DNA from: Acidobacteriota bacterium
GTDB taxonomy: Bacteria; Acidobacteriota; Terriglobia; UBA7540
NCBI GenBank assembly: GCA_003165315.1
Contig: PLSX01000068.1
Location: forward strand, 1 to 36,905
Length of the DNA: 36,905 bases
Reading direction: 5' to 3'
Shown: piece by piece, positions 18,901 through 26,521 of the stretch
How the letters are laid out: the number at the start of each line of letters is the position of its first letter
How positions within the stretch are numbered: the stretch's first letter is position 1
The notes under the pieces: model-generated
The model's database searches: none
Told to the model about the DNA's origin: nothing
The model's input: only the letters and a program-made list of their open reading frames with translations
Program-made: the position numbers and the translations under genes

Positions 18901-19173
18901 ACCTCCGTGAAGGCGTCATTCAACTCACCTTACGGTAAAATCGCTAGCGATTGGAATATAGCGGGGGGGCGATTTGCCTGGGATGTGACCGTGCCGCCCA
19001 ATGCGACGGCTACGGTTTACGTGCCGGGCGAGGATGAGGCGGCAGTTACGGAGGGCGGGAAAAAGGCCACTGCGGATCGCGGCGTCAAATACTTGCGAAC
19101 AGAGGCTGGCGCGGCGGTCTATGAAATTGGCTCGGGAACTTACCGTTTTGAGTCCAGGCTGGCGCAGAAATGA
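15937..19173 (+). CDS. Secreted alpha-L-rhamnosidase, GH78 family
   Basis: A 1078-residue protein with a signal peptide (about residues 1-21) and AGGGGG seven bases before the ATG. The usual GH78 order is visible: an N-terminal Fn3-like domain (L-R-C-E-Y-R-T-N-P-L-G-I with P-R-L-S-W), beta-sandwich domains containing Y-A-S-G-V-G-L-F-E-A-Y-L-N-G, an (alpha/alpha)6 barrel, and a C-terminal beta domain. The signature T-D-C-D-Q-R-D-E-R-Q-G-W-L-G-D starts near residue 650 and places the likely general acid at Glu657. G-A-T-T-I-W-E-L-W places the likely general base at Glu932. It hydrolyses terminal alpha-L-rhamnosides by inversion. Pairing with GH106 suggests two rhamnosyl linkages in one polymer. 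An extra region near residues 165-300 looks like an additional jelly-roll module. Confidence 0.93.
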   Translation: MRRVLVMVLGLLYSVPGLFAAGGQGALRPIDLRCEYRTNPLGIDAVAPRLSWKLEALNPAARGLGQSAYRILAASSEARLVRNNGDFWDSGKVDQARSIHVAYAGKPLTSGALVWWKVQVWDNDGNPSNWSEPAHWSMGLLASGDWKAKWIGLDGGEGKAQELVGAQWIGATSTKQGTNYYRRTFENSSDNPISDALLFLVGSGATTLEINGGKARTFGGVNKPYSNDITSELHPGANTLACSVTSAGNAPAALIGAIELDHADGTRVMLQTDEQWRVSTTDAPDWNRESFSDTSWEPAKVLGPYGMAPWGEVGWAWRTVLPARLLRKEFKPTPQVKRATLYASGVGLFEAYLNGEKVSRDVLVPALSEYEKRVFYLTYDVTKLLKPGTNALGVMLGNGRFFAMRHEIPTYMRTFGYPQMRLQLEMETTDGKIERVCSDETWKVTADGPIRSNNEYDGEIYDARKEMAGWSQSGFSDVGWQQAHVLAGPAGVLSAQPMAPIRVTQTLKPVTVHEVRPGIYVFDLGQNIAGWCRLTVAGPRGTTITLRHAERLRANGMIYTDNLRSAEAMDTYILKGGGTEVYEPRFTYHGFRYVELKGYPGKPTLATLEGRLVHDDLDPASEFSTSNPLLNQIYKAVTWGTADNYRSVPTDCDQRDERQGWLGDRSGGSLGETYMFNVAAFYAKWVQDINDAQDSEGRISDVSPAYWPFYNDNVTWPASFILVADHMHRQYGDARIIEQNYPAMRKWILHMQSYLKDDLMPRDSYGDWCVPPESPEVINSKDPSRRTDGTLIGTAYFYHLLGLMENFATLVGKPDDAREYSQLSSRLLVAFNKTYYHAESAHYSNASETSSVLPLAFGMVPEGDRQRVADALAAKIEDQGKGHLGTGLLGGQTVMQTLSDTGHTALAYQIASQRTYPGWGYMMDHGATTIWELWNGDTANPAMNSGNHLMLVGDLVTWLYENMAGIRPDAAQPAFKHIFMRPTPVDDLTSVKASFNSPYGKIASDWNIAGGRFAWDVTVPPNATATVYVPGEDEAAVTEGGKKATADRGVKYLRTEAGAAVYEIGSGTYRFESRLAQK

Positions 19174-19334
19174 GCCGCCCCAAAATCGTCGCAACACACA
19201 AGTAAGTGACAGCAGCGCATTCTAGTGGTAATCTTCACCACTCTTCCTGGTGGCTGGACGGCAATGCGAGAGTTGATGGGGGCCGACTCCGCCCGGGAGC
19301 AAGAACAAAACAGCCATTCATCGGAGGTTCGTTC

Positions 19335-20372
19335 ATGTCGAGTCTTACCATCGGGGTTGTTCTCGCGATCGTCGCGGGAATTATCAACGGGAGCTTCGCC
19401 GCTCCCATTAAGTACGCTAAAGTTTGGAAATGGGAAAACATCTGGGCCGTGTGGGCAGCCTTTGGCATGGTGATTTTCCCGTGGCTGATTCTCTTTATCA
19501 CCGTTCCGCATCCCATCGAGGTTTACCTGCAGGGAGGCATGCACAACACCATGATGTTGGTGGGCTTCGGCTTGGGTTTCGGGCTGGCGCAAATCCTGTT
19601 CGGGCTTGGAATTGCGGCAGTCGGCATGGCACTGAATTTCGCCATCGCCATCGGCATCTCCACCGCGTTCGGCTCACTTCTTCCACTGCTGATGCAGCAT
19701 CGCGATAAGATCTTTACGCCTCAGGGCCACATGATCTTCATTGGGGTATTTCTGGTCATCATCGGAATCGTAGGGTGTGCTGTCGCCGGGAAGATGAAAG
19801 AGTCGCACATGTCCGGTTCCGACGATCGCCCGCGTGAGTCCGCAGCGCTCAAGATGAGCTTTAAGGCGGGGCTGGTGATTGTCGTTCTGGCCGGAATTGG
19901 TTCGCCTCTGATCAATTTTGGTCTCGCATTTGGGGACGCCTTAAAAGCGGTTGCCGGCTCGCAGGGTGTGAGTCCCGGCATGCAAGCCAACGTCATCTGG
20001 GCGCCGCTCAACTCCGCTGCGTTCATTCCCTACATCCTCTATTGCATCTATCTGTGGAAGAAGAACAACACTCGCGGTTTGTATGGAGCGCCGGGGACGG
20101 GACGGAATTGGGTGTTCGGCGCCGTCATGGGAGCGCTCTGGTTCGGCAGCACGGTGATTTACGGTGACATTACCGCGCGCTTGGGCAGCATGGGACCCAT
20201 CCTCGGATGGCCCCTGTTCATGTCCGCCATCATCATTACATCAAACGTCTGGGGACTGGCGACGGGCGAATGGAAAGGCTCCGGCAGCAAGGCACTAAAC
20301 TCCATGTTCGGTAGTATCTTCTTCCTGATCCTCGGCTTTGCGGCGCTGGCGTACGCTGGACGGCTGGGGTAA
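19335..20372 (+). CDS. rhaT: L-rhamnose/proton symporter, RhaT family
   Basis: A 345-residue integral membrane protein, close to the E. coli RhaT length of 344. The ATG at 19335 follows GGAGG by seven bases. The start (T-I-G-V-V-L-A-I-V-A-G-I-I-N-G-S-F-A-A-P-I-K-Y) is the RhaT hallmark, with the conserved W-K-W-E-N-I-W after it. About ten hydrophobic spans are visible along the whole protein. RhaT imports L-rhamnose with a proton across the inner membrane. It follows the GH78 gene by 161 bases on the same strand, consistent with a shared saccharolytic unit. Between them lies a small hairpin (AGTGGT at 19224-19229, ACCACT at 19237-19242) of unknown role. Confidence 0.93.
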   Translation: MSSLTIGVVLAIVAGIINGSFAAPIKYAKVWKWENIWAVWAAFGMVIFPWLILFITVPHPIEVYLQGGMHNTMMLVGFGLGFGLAQILFGLGIAAVGMALNFAIAIGISTAFGSLLPLLMQHRDKIFTPQGHMIFIGVFLVIIGIVGCAVAGKMKESHMSGSDDRPRESAALKMSFKAGLVIVVLAGIGSPLINFGLAFGDALKAVAGSQGVSPGMQANVIWAPLNSAAFIPYILYCIYLWKKNNTRGLYGAPGTGRNWVFGAVMGALWFGSTVIYGDITARLGSMGPILGWPLFMSAIIITSNVWGLATGEWKGSGSKALNSMFGSIFFLILGFAALAYAGRLG

Positions 20373-20416
20373 GGGGTCGGAAGGCAGAAAGCAGTAGCCA
20401 GAGATCTGAAGCTTGG

Positions 20417-20448
20417 AGGGCGCACACTTTGAATTTGATGTGTGCGCC
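20417..20448. terminator. Bidirectional terminator-like hairpin
   Basis: GGGCGCACAC (20417-20426) and GTGTGCGCCC (20439-20448) make a perfect ten-pair stem with a 12-base loop. It lies between the convergent ends of rhaT (20372) and the methyltransferase gene (20499), the position expected for a shared terminator. No long U run follows on either strand. Confidence 0.6.
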
Positions 20449-20498
20449 CCGCTTCTTCGCTAATAATGGGAACTTCCCCCCGAATCGCTTGTTTCCAA

Positions 20499-21062
20499 TC
20501 AAAACTTTGGGAGGAGAAACCCTGTATGACAGCAGTGCTCTTTGAAGGCTGCACCGAATTGCGCAGCCAATAGGGACTCTTCCTTCCTGGCTTTAATCCA
20601 ATAACCCAGCACAATTAAGACAACTCCCAGCACACAGCGCCATCGGTTAATGGCTAAAACCCCGCCCAGAGCGGCCAAGTCGAGTCCCGAATAAATTGGG
20701 TGTCGGAAATAGGTGTACGGCCCCGTACGGATCAGTTCGTGGTCCTCTTTGAGGGTAATTCTGGCGCTCCAGAACTGGCCCAGGTTCCAACGGGCCCAGA
20801 GTGCGAGAGCGATGCCAATCCATGTTAGTGTGATGCCCACAACCGCAAGAGCGTAATTCGGATGGACGATGCGCTGCCCAAGACCACCGACCCCAGCACG
20901 CGAGCTGAATAGCAGCACAAAGCCGATAATTTCCAAGGCGAGCATGATATATCGCGACGCAGAGGATTGTTGGCTAACAGTCTTGCGCGTCTTGAATGCT
21001 CCTGCCACCCAGTAGGTTACGAAGACAATCCAGGGAACTTCAATGAGGTACTGCCAAATCAT
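20499..21062 (-). CDS. Isoprenylcysteine carboxyl methyltransferase-like membrane protein
   Basis: A 187-residue polytopic membrane protein with four to five hydrophobic spans. The start at 21062 follows AGGAGA by about nine bases; the frame remains open to 21134 without support. The C-terminal half carries L-I-R-T-G-P-Y-T-Y-F-R-H-P-I-Y-S-G, the S-adenosylmethionine-binding signature of the ICMT/PEMT family, followed by a K-A-R-K-E-E-x-L-L helix. Family members methylate lipids or isoprenoid-type substrates in the inner membrane; bacterial members mostly lack known substrates. It lies downstream of the GH38 gene on the same strand with a gap of about 135 bases, and convergent with rhaT. A link to carbohydrate use is not evident. 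Confidence 0.8.
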   Translation of the reverse strand: MIWQYLIEVPWIVFVTYWVAGAFKTRKTVSQQSSASRYIMLALEIIGFVLLFSSRAGVGGLGQRIVHPNYALAVVGITLTWIGIALALWARWNLGQFWSARITLKEDHELIRTGPYTYFRHPIYSGLDLAALGGVLAINRWRCVLGVVLIVLGYWIKARKEESLLAAQFGAAFKEHCCHTGFLLPKF

Positions 21063-21197
21063 GGATTGAGTTCTCCTGTCTGTGGGGATACGGCTTGCTG
21101 TCTCCCTCTTGCATCGCCCTTGCGAAAAATGCAACGGGTGGGCAATCCGTGACCCTGCAACTTGCCAGCGGTCCGCACAAAGTCTACCGATTCCCGT

Positions 21198-24100
21198 CTA
21201 CTGCTTCCCTTCAGTCAACACGTCATAAAGCGGCGCAGCTGGATGCAAGCTGCCGGGCCGGTCAGCAACGGTGATGGCCAGGATTCGGATTTTGTCGTTC
21301 TGCGGCAGGGTTAAAGTGGTTGCGCCTTCCGGCAAGTCCAGCGTATAGCCAAACAGGTAGCAGTAGGCATAGACCTCATTGCCGCCCTGTGCGGTGTGGT
21401 GATGCGAGGCGTACCAGGCCACCGGATCACGTTTGATGAAGCCCGGTGTGAGTCCGGTGAAGAGCGGTTCAACTTGCGTCATGGGCCCATGCTCTTTCAC
21501 GTAGGCAATAGCTTTTCGGTTTCTTTCCGCCTGCCAACTGTGATCGTCGGCCGCCGGTTCAGGCGGGGTGGGGAGTTCCAACGTATGTTGGGTCCAAATC
21601 CGGTTGTCCCACTGGCCGATGTAGCCCTGCCAATCCTGGATTTTCACGTCAACGCTCTTATCGCCAACCTTGAAGGTCCCTGTCTGATCCCCGTCGGCCG
21701 CCGCTAGGATATAAACCCGATTGAACTTGCCCCGGGGCAGTGTGATGGCTTGGCCGCGGGTCACCACGGCATTCGGATTTTCCGCCCACGTGGGCCCAAG
21801 CTGGAAGGTGATGCCGCCAAAGGGGAGGGTAGTGGGAAGCATCTCCGCCGGAAGATTTTCATTGGCAGCGTCGAACCCGCTCTTGGAAGCGATGCCGTCT
21901 TCATTGGCGGTAGCAAGATCATATTTCAAGTCGACCGGCGCAGAGTGCACGGGGGGCGCTGCTTTGGCGGGTGCGGCCAGCTTTACTGCGAAGGTGCGAA
22001 TGCCGTAGGGTTCAAGCGACGTTTCCAACTCACCCTTCACCACCGTGGCGGGGCCGACGGGCAACTCCTGTCCATTGATTTCCCGCGCGGCAGTGATGGG
22101 GCCGGCAAACTTTACGTGCAGGTTCGAGGCTTTCTCGCCGCGCATTTCCACAAGGCGAATGACAACCTCGTTGCTCTCCTCGGCTTTTTTCACCGCGGTT
22201 ACAAACACATGGTGCTGGTCAACTTGCAGGAGGGAGAAGGTTTGGCCCAATGCGCCGGGATGGGCGTCACTGGCAAAGGCAATTAGGGGAGCGTCCAGTT
22301 CCTGCGCCTGCCAATCCGTCTCAGCCTTGTTCCAATTGCCGGCGTGGGAAGCGAGCCCATAGACCAGGTCATGATGGCCCCAATCCTGCGAAGTCTGGTC
22401 CGAGTAATCATGGCCATTGCCGCCGCCGATTCCGGGCGTGTAGAGCAGGGTTAGGCGTAGCGTGCTGTCATCGGGTTTGTCGGAGCCGGTTTTGGTGTCG
22501 GTAAGCACAGTGACGCCATACGCTCCACTTTTGTCCGTCAGGTCAAACCACTGGTGCGAGCCCACCTCAAACTTCAGCGGGTCGTTGTTGCCTCGCTCCA
22601 CAGTTCCCAGGCCCCAATTGTAGGTTGCCTTGGGATTGGCAGCGGTCAGAGGGAACGTGGCCTTGAGCGCGGCCTCCTTGGTTTTCCAATCCACGGAAGT
22701 CCCAAACACTACTCGGTTGCCCGGATTGCCCGCCGCAAGACTAATCGTCTGGACATACTTTGAGTCTTCAGTTTGGCGCGTTACCTCCACGGCTACGCGA
22801 ACCGGTCCGTTTTCCACCACACGAATCGTGGCCGGCCCCGAGACATAAGCGCGCGGGGGCTTGCGCTGATCAGCCCAATCCATATTCCATCCCGGCCAAT
22901 CGAAGGGATGTTCTGTCTGCAATGCCAGGCGGGCCGGCGCAGCCAGCAATTCCCGCTTGAGGCTCTTGTCGTAGATACTGGAAACGTCCCCATTTGCGTC
23001 AATCTGGACGTGGTAGCGCTCATTTTCCAGGGAAGATTCGCTGACCTTTAGCTCGGAAGGTGCGGTTGAGGGAGCTTCGGCTGGGCGGACATCGTAAACT
23101 GCAAACCCAACGGAGGGCACGTTGGCGAGGAACAGCACTCGCCCTGAGGCTTCGAGCTGCGATGGCACTTCCTTGCCTTCAGGGCCAAAGACCCGCACGG
23201 CTTGAGGCAAGCCATTAGGGAAAGATAAGTTCGCTTCCACCACATCCTCGCGGTCAATGTTGAGGGGGTTGTAAACCACAACCGCCGAGCCGTCCGCCTG
23301 AGTGTTCAATCCCGATGCAATCGACGCGCTGGCCCCGGTTAGAACCTCGGCAAACTGGTTCATTGCAATCACATCGTCATTCCAGGAAAACTCGTAAGAC
23401 TTGGGGGTAGCCGTGCCGGCCATGATGTCATGAAACTGTCCGCCCAGTACGAGCCGCCATGCTTCGTTCAAACGCTGTTGGGGATAGGAAGGACCGCCCA
23501 GCCATGCCGCGGCAACGGAGGCGCTTTCTGCGGCGTCAGCCAGCACTTCATTCTTGCGATTCCATCGTTTATGTTCAGCTTCCGAGGTCAGCGATCCGGC
23601 GGAGTGATTGGTGAGTTCCAAGTCACCCTTGAAATGCGCGAGTTGAGCGGCTTTTCCCGAGTTGAGAATGTCCAAAAACATCTGGTCCGCTTTGGAAGAG
23701 ATCACGTGCACAGGGCCATCGCCAATTTGGACGGGTGTGCCATTGGGTTGAATTGCCTGCTCAACATCCAAATCCGTGCGTTCGACGGGAGTGGGCATGG
23801 GCGCGCGGGTTTTGGTGACAATGTCCTCCAGTAGTTTTACCGAGGCCTCGGCAGGAGATCCACCGATGTCTCCCGTCCCGTAGTAGTGATAATCCACGGG
23901 AAGACCTGTGGCTTTGCCGTCGAGTGCGATGCGCTTGGGCCAGTCAACATAGTTGTGATACTTGCTAAAATCCGGACTGCTCTTGCTGATATCGTAGAAG
24001 ATGTTTCCGCTATAAGTCATGGGGTTGAGGGCGGCCACAACGCTCCTGCCGCCCGGGCCGTCCCAGATTCCCACGTTAAAGGGAATACCTTTCGGCGTCT

Positions 24101-24779
24101 GTTCCGGTGAGTTCGGTCCGCCCACCGGCGCGGATGATCCCCAAACCAGTTTCTGCGTCGAGAATCCCTTCACGCCCGCTGCCGCCAGAATGCTGGGGAG
24201 GGAAGCAGGAAACCCGAAGCAGTCCGGAATCATGAACTCGGCGCTGGCGACGCCGAAATCGCGGCGGAAATACTCATTGCCATAAAGAACCTGGCGGATG
24301 ATGGATTCAGGGGAAGGTGAATTCACATCGTTCTCTTCCATCGACGAGCCTGCGGGAAACCATCGGCCCGCCTTCACATATTGCCGCAGCTTTTCGTAGT
24401 CGGCAGGGAAGTACTCCTTCATCATGTGGTAGCGATTGGCGCCGCTGAAATTGAAGATATAGTGCGGGTACTTCTCAAATAGATAGAAATTGGCATGCAT
24501 CGTTTTGGCGAGGTATTCGCTGATGACTTGGGGATATTCCCATCGCCACTCCGTGTCCAAATGGGCGTAGCCCACTACGTAAAGAGTGGGTTTGGTGAGG
24601 TCAGGCACTGCCGGCGCAGCAGGCTTGGGCGCAGGCGCCGCCGCTGCCCTGTCCTGTGCCATGGCAAAAGCCGCTGAAAGCGCCAATAGCAAGACCATCA
24701 TGCCTAAAATTGCGCCAGCGCGGCATGAAATCGAACCCGCGCCATTTGGCCGGAGTGGGTCATTCTGCATTCTGTTCAT
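21198..24779 (-). CDS. Secreted alpha-mannosidase, GH38 family
   Basis: A 1193-residue protein. The ATG at 24779 is chosen because GAGGG lies four to five bases upstream; the frame continues to 24893 without support. A basic start leads to a hydrophobic signal (residues about 22-40, ending A-M-A-Q-D), then an Ala/Pro-rich linker. The GH38 domain opens with Y-A-H-L-D-T-E-W-R-W, in which His73 and Asp75 are zinc ligands. The nucleophile region reads P-D-C-F-G-F-P-A-S-L-P with Asp186, rather than the common D-P-F-G-H. Q-F-H-D-I-M-A-G-T supplies a further conserved His/Asp. Beta-sandwich domains of the GH38 C-terminal type follow, and the last 200 residues form an extra beta-rich module. GH38 enzymes release alpha-mannose by retention. 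Export suggests use on glycoproteins or glycans outside the cytoplasm. Confidence 0.88.
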   Translation of the reverse strand: MNRMQNDPLRPNGAGSISCRAGAILGMMVLLLALSAAFAMAQDRAAAAPAPKPAAPAVPDLTKPTLYVVGYAHLDTEWRWEYPQVISEYLAKTMHANFYLFEKYPHYIFNFSGANRYHMMKEYFPADYEKLRQYVKAGRWFPAGSSMEENDVNSPSPESIIRQVLYGNEYFRRDFGVASAEFMIPDCFGFPASLPSILAAAGVKGFSTQKLVWGSSAPVGGPNSPEQTPKGIPFNVGIWDGPGGRSVVAALNPMTYSGNIFYDISKSSPDFSKYHNYVDWPKRIALDGKATGLPVDYHYYGTGDIGGSPAEASVKLLEDIVTKTRAPMPTPVERTDLDVEQAIQPNGTPVQIGDGPVHVISSKADQMFLDILNSGKAAQLAHFKGDLELTNHSAGSLTSEAEHKRWNRKNEVLADAAESASVAAAWLGGPSYPQQRLNEAWRLVLGGQFHDIMAGTATPKSYEFSWNDDVIAMNQFAEVLTGASASIASGLNTQADGSAVVVYNPLNIDREDVVEANLSFPNGLPQAVRVFGPEGKEVPSQLEASGRVLFLANVPSVGFAVYDVRPAEAPSTAPSELKVSESSLENERYHVQIDANGDVSSIYDKSLKRELLAAPARLALQTEHPFDWPGWNMDWADQRKPPRAYVSGPATIRVVENGPVRVAVEVTRQTEDSKYVQTISLAAGNPGNRVVFGTSVDWKTKEAALKATFPLTAANPKATYNWGLGTVERGNNDPLKFEVGSHQWFDLTDKSGAYGVTVLTDTKTGSDKPDDSTLRLTLLYTPGIGGGNGHDYSDQTSQDWGHHDLVYGLASHAGNWNKAETDWQAQELDAPLIAFASDAHPGALGQTFSLLQVDQHHVFVTAVKKAEESNEVVIRLVEMRGEKASNLHVKFAGPITAAREINGQELPVGPATVVKGELETSLEPYGIRTFAVKLAAPAKAAPPVHSAPVDLKYDLATANEDGIASKSGFDAANENLPAEMLPTTLPFGGITFQLGPTWAENPNAVVTRGQAITLPRGKFNRVYILAAADGDQTGTFKVGDKSVDVKIQDWQGYIGQWDNRIWTQHTLELPTPPEPAADDHSWQAERNRKAIAYVKEHGPMTQVEPLFTGLTPGFIKRDPVAWYASHHHTAQGGNEVYAYCYLFGYTLDLPEGATTLTLPQNDKIRILAITVADRPGSLHPAAPLYDVLTEGKQ

Positions 24780-24976
24780 ATATCCCTCATCAACTTGGTT
24801 ACGCTGGGTTGGGGACCTCGGTGGGAGGAAATCGACTTCAACCCGTAGCGCGCCTCCGGGAAAGAGAATCACAGAGGAGGCGTCATTATACACCCGGTGG
24901 TCGGGCAGGTACGCGCGACCTTCCGGGCGAGCTAATTTATGTCAGGTGTCGTTGAGGTGCAAACTCTGGCATGAAA

Positions 24977-25007
24977 ACCGGAAGGCTCGCAAAAATCCTT
25001 CCGGTTC
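24977..25007. repeat. Perfect 10-bp inverted repeat, possible operator or hairpin
   Basis: AACCGGAAGG (24977-24986) and CCTTCCGGTT (24998-25007) are exact reverse complements separated by 11 bases. The spacing of about 21 bases between arm centres would suit a dimeric repressor on one DNA face. It would also fold as an RNA hairpin. It lies about 200 bases upstream of the GH38 start and 75 bases upstream of the cupin promoter. Confidence 0.5.
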
Positions 25008-25080
25008 CAAAGGCACTCCTGGACTTTTGGCTCTGCATGCTACCTCACCTGCTCTTACCCAGCCGGACTGAACAACTTGT

Positions 25081-25109
25081 TTGACAAGATGCGCAATCGA
25101 CGCAATACT
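25081..25109 (+). promoter_or_regulatory. Sigma-70-type promoter of the cupin gene
   Basis: TTGACA at 25081-25086 is a perfect -35 box, 17 bases from AATACT at 25104-25109 (four of six to consensus). Transcription would start near 25116, giving a leader of about 48 bases. The -35 box overlaps a small inverted repeat CTTGT-ttg-ACAAG. Confidence 0.6.
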
Positions 25110-25163
25110 TTTCAACCCGCGCAAAGCCAACCTGCTCCGCGGATGGAAAAAGGAGATTAAACG

Positions 25164-25601
25164 ATGAGGTTTTCACTTTTGGTTCTGGCATCAATCTTGA
25201 CGGCGGCTCTCTTGATGGGTGGCGATGGGGCGTCCACGGTCACCTATGTCAGCCACGAAAAGGTGGCGGCGGCGTTCGTCAAAGGTGGCGGCCTGGCTTC
25301 CGGTCCTTACTACAGCGTGGGCGCCATGCACCGCACGGCTTCTGGCGCTGCTGAACTGCATGACACCCAGACCGACGTTTATTACGTGGCGGATGGTGAA
25401 GCCATCCTGGTTACTGGCGGCGTGTTGATTGGCGATAAAGTGGTCTCTGCCGGCCAGCATCAGGGGACGGGCATCCAGGGAGGCGATGTTCATCATCTCG
25501 CCAAGGGAGATGTTGTGGTGATTCCAGCGGGCACCCCGCATTGGTTCAAGGAAGTCCCGCATTCCATCAATTATCTTCTGATCAAAGCAGTCAAACCCTA
25601 G
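25164..25601 (+). CDS. Exported single-domain cupin protein
   Basis: A 145-residue protein with a signal peptide (M-R-F-S-L-L-V-L-A-S-I-L-T-A-A-L-L-M-G). AGGAG precedes the ATG by eight bases. The cupin fold is indicated by E-L-H-D-T-Q-T-D-V-Y-Y-V-A-D-G (motif 1, with His and Asp in place of the usual second His and Glu) and by P-A-G-T-P-H-W-F (motif 2 with its metal-binding His). Cupins of this size bind metal ions or sugars or act as small isomerases or dioxygenases; the exact function cannot be read. Secretion is unusual for regulatory cupins. The gene is divergent from the GH38 gene and has its own promoter. Confidence 0.8.
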   Translation: MRFSLLVLASILTAALLMGGDGASTVTYVSHEKVAAAFVKGGGLASGPYYSVGAMHRTASGAAELHDTQTDVYYVADGEAILVTGGVLIGDKVVSAGQHQGTGIQGGDVHHLAKGDVVVIPAGTPHWFKEVPHSINYLLIKAVKP

Positions 25602-25837
25602 CGATCGGCGGGTGAGGGGATTGCGTTGGATGGATTCGCATCATCCAAAGTGTGCCACAGTGGGGGCTAGCGGCTCCAGAATCGGGAGCTGGGGCACGGT
25701 ACCATGCACGTTGGCTGTGTTATCATTGAGGGTCGCGAAACTTTCCCCCGCTTTGCACTGAGGGCAAAATTCACGAAAAATACTGAGAAAATGCTGAGGC
25801 CTCCCCAGGCTTCAGCTCGAGGAATCAAAGGTAAACC

Positions 25838-26434
25838 ATGGCAAAGTATGCAAAATCACTGCTGGCCCGCGCCAGGAAGATCAAGTTGTTGATCATGGAT
25901 GTTGATGGGGTTTTGACTGACGGAAAATTCTATTACATACCCTTGCCGGATGGAGGCATGCTGGAAACCAAAGGCTTTGATTCCCGCGATGGATTAGGGC
26001 TTCGCCTGGCCCACCATTACGACCTCAAGACCGCCATCATCACCGGGCGCGGATCGCCGGTGATCGAGGCCCGCGCCAAGGATCTTGGCATTCAGTTCCT
26101 TTTTCAAAACTGCCTGGAAAAAATCGGACCCTATCAGGAAATCTGCGCCGAGGCCCATGTTGAAGACGCGGAAGTCTGCTATGTGGGCGATGACCTTACC
26201 GATCTCCCCCTGCTTACGCGCGTAGGGTTGGGCGTTTGTGTTGCTAATGCCGACAAGTTCGTGCGCAAGCACTCCCACTTTTGTACGAAGAACATCGGTG
26301 GAAGCGGCGCCGTGCGCGAAGCCATCGAACTGATTTTCACTGGGCAGGGAAAGTGGGACGGAATTCTGAAGTCCTACCTGCACGGCGACCGGTCGATTAA
26401 TTTGCATCACCCGGGGAAGGCGAGTCGCTCTTAA
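25838..26434 (+). CDS. kdsC: 3-deoxy-D-manno-octulosonate 8-phosphate phosphatase (HAD)
   Basis: A 198-residue HAD-superfamily phosphatase. The nucleophile motif M-D-V-D-G-V-L-T-D-G is at residues 20-29, with Asp21 and Asp23. I-I-T-G-R-G-S-P provides motif II, and Y-V-G-D-D-L-T-D-L-P-L motif IV. Like other C0-type KdsC enzymes it lacks a cap domain. The reaction is dephosphorylation of Kdo-8-phosphate to Kdo for lipopolysaccharide assembly in the cytoplasm. It is slightly longer than usual because of a polar C-terminal tail. AAGG precedes the ATG by about seven bases. No kdsA, kdsB or kdsD neighbour is present. Related HAD phosphatases of sialic-acid or KDN type look similar, so the substrate is probable rather than proven. 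Confidence 0.85.
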   Translation: MAKYAKSLLARARKIKLLIMDVDGVLTDGKFYYIPLPDGGMLETKGFDSRDGLGLRLAHHYDLKTAIITGRGSPVIEARAKDLGIQFLFQNCLEKIGPYQEICAEAHVEDAEVCYVGDDLTDLPLLTRVGLGVCVANADKFVRKHSHFCTKNIGGSGAVREAIELIFTGQGKWDGILKSYLHGDRSINLHHPGKASRS

Positions 26435-26521
26435 TAATTGAAACAGCCGCGGCCTCCGTCCGGTGCACTTCGCCTATTGGCTGGACCTTGCAGATTTCTG
26501 CCGCCACCCGGCGCCCCAGCC

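Larger units (their letters stand above)
24780..25163. other. Divergent control region between GH38 and cupin genes
   Basis: 384 bases between divergent starts. It holds a perfect inverted repeat at 24977-25007 and a good promoter for the cupin gene at 25081-25109, both listed separately. I could not find a convincing promoter for the GH38 gene on the minus strand, and no protein gene is supported here. Confidence 0.55.
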
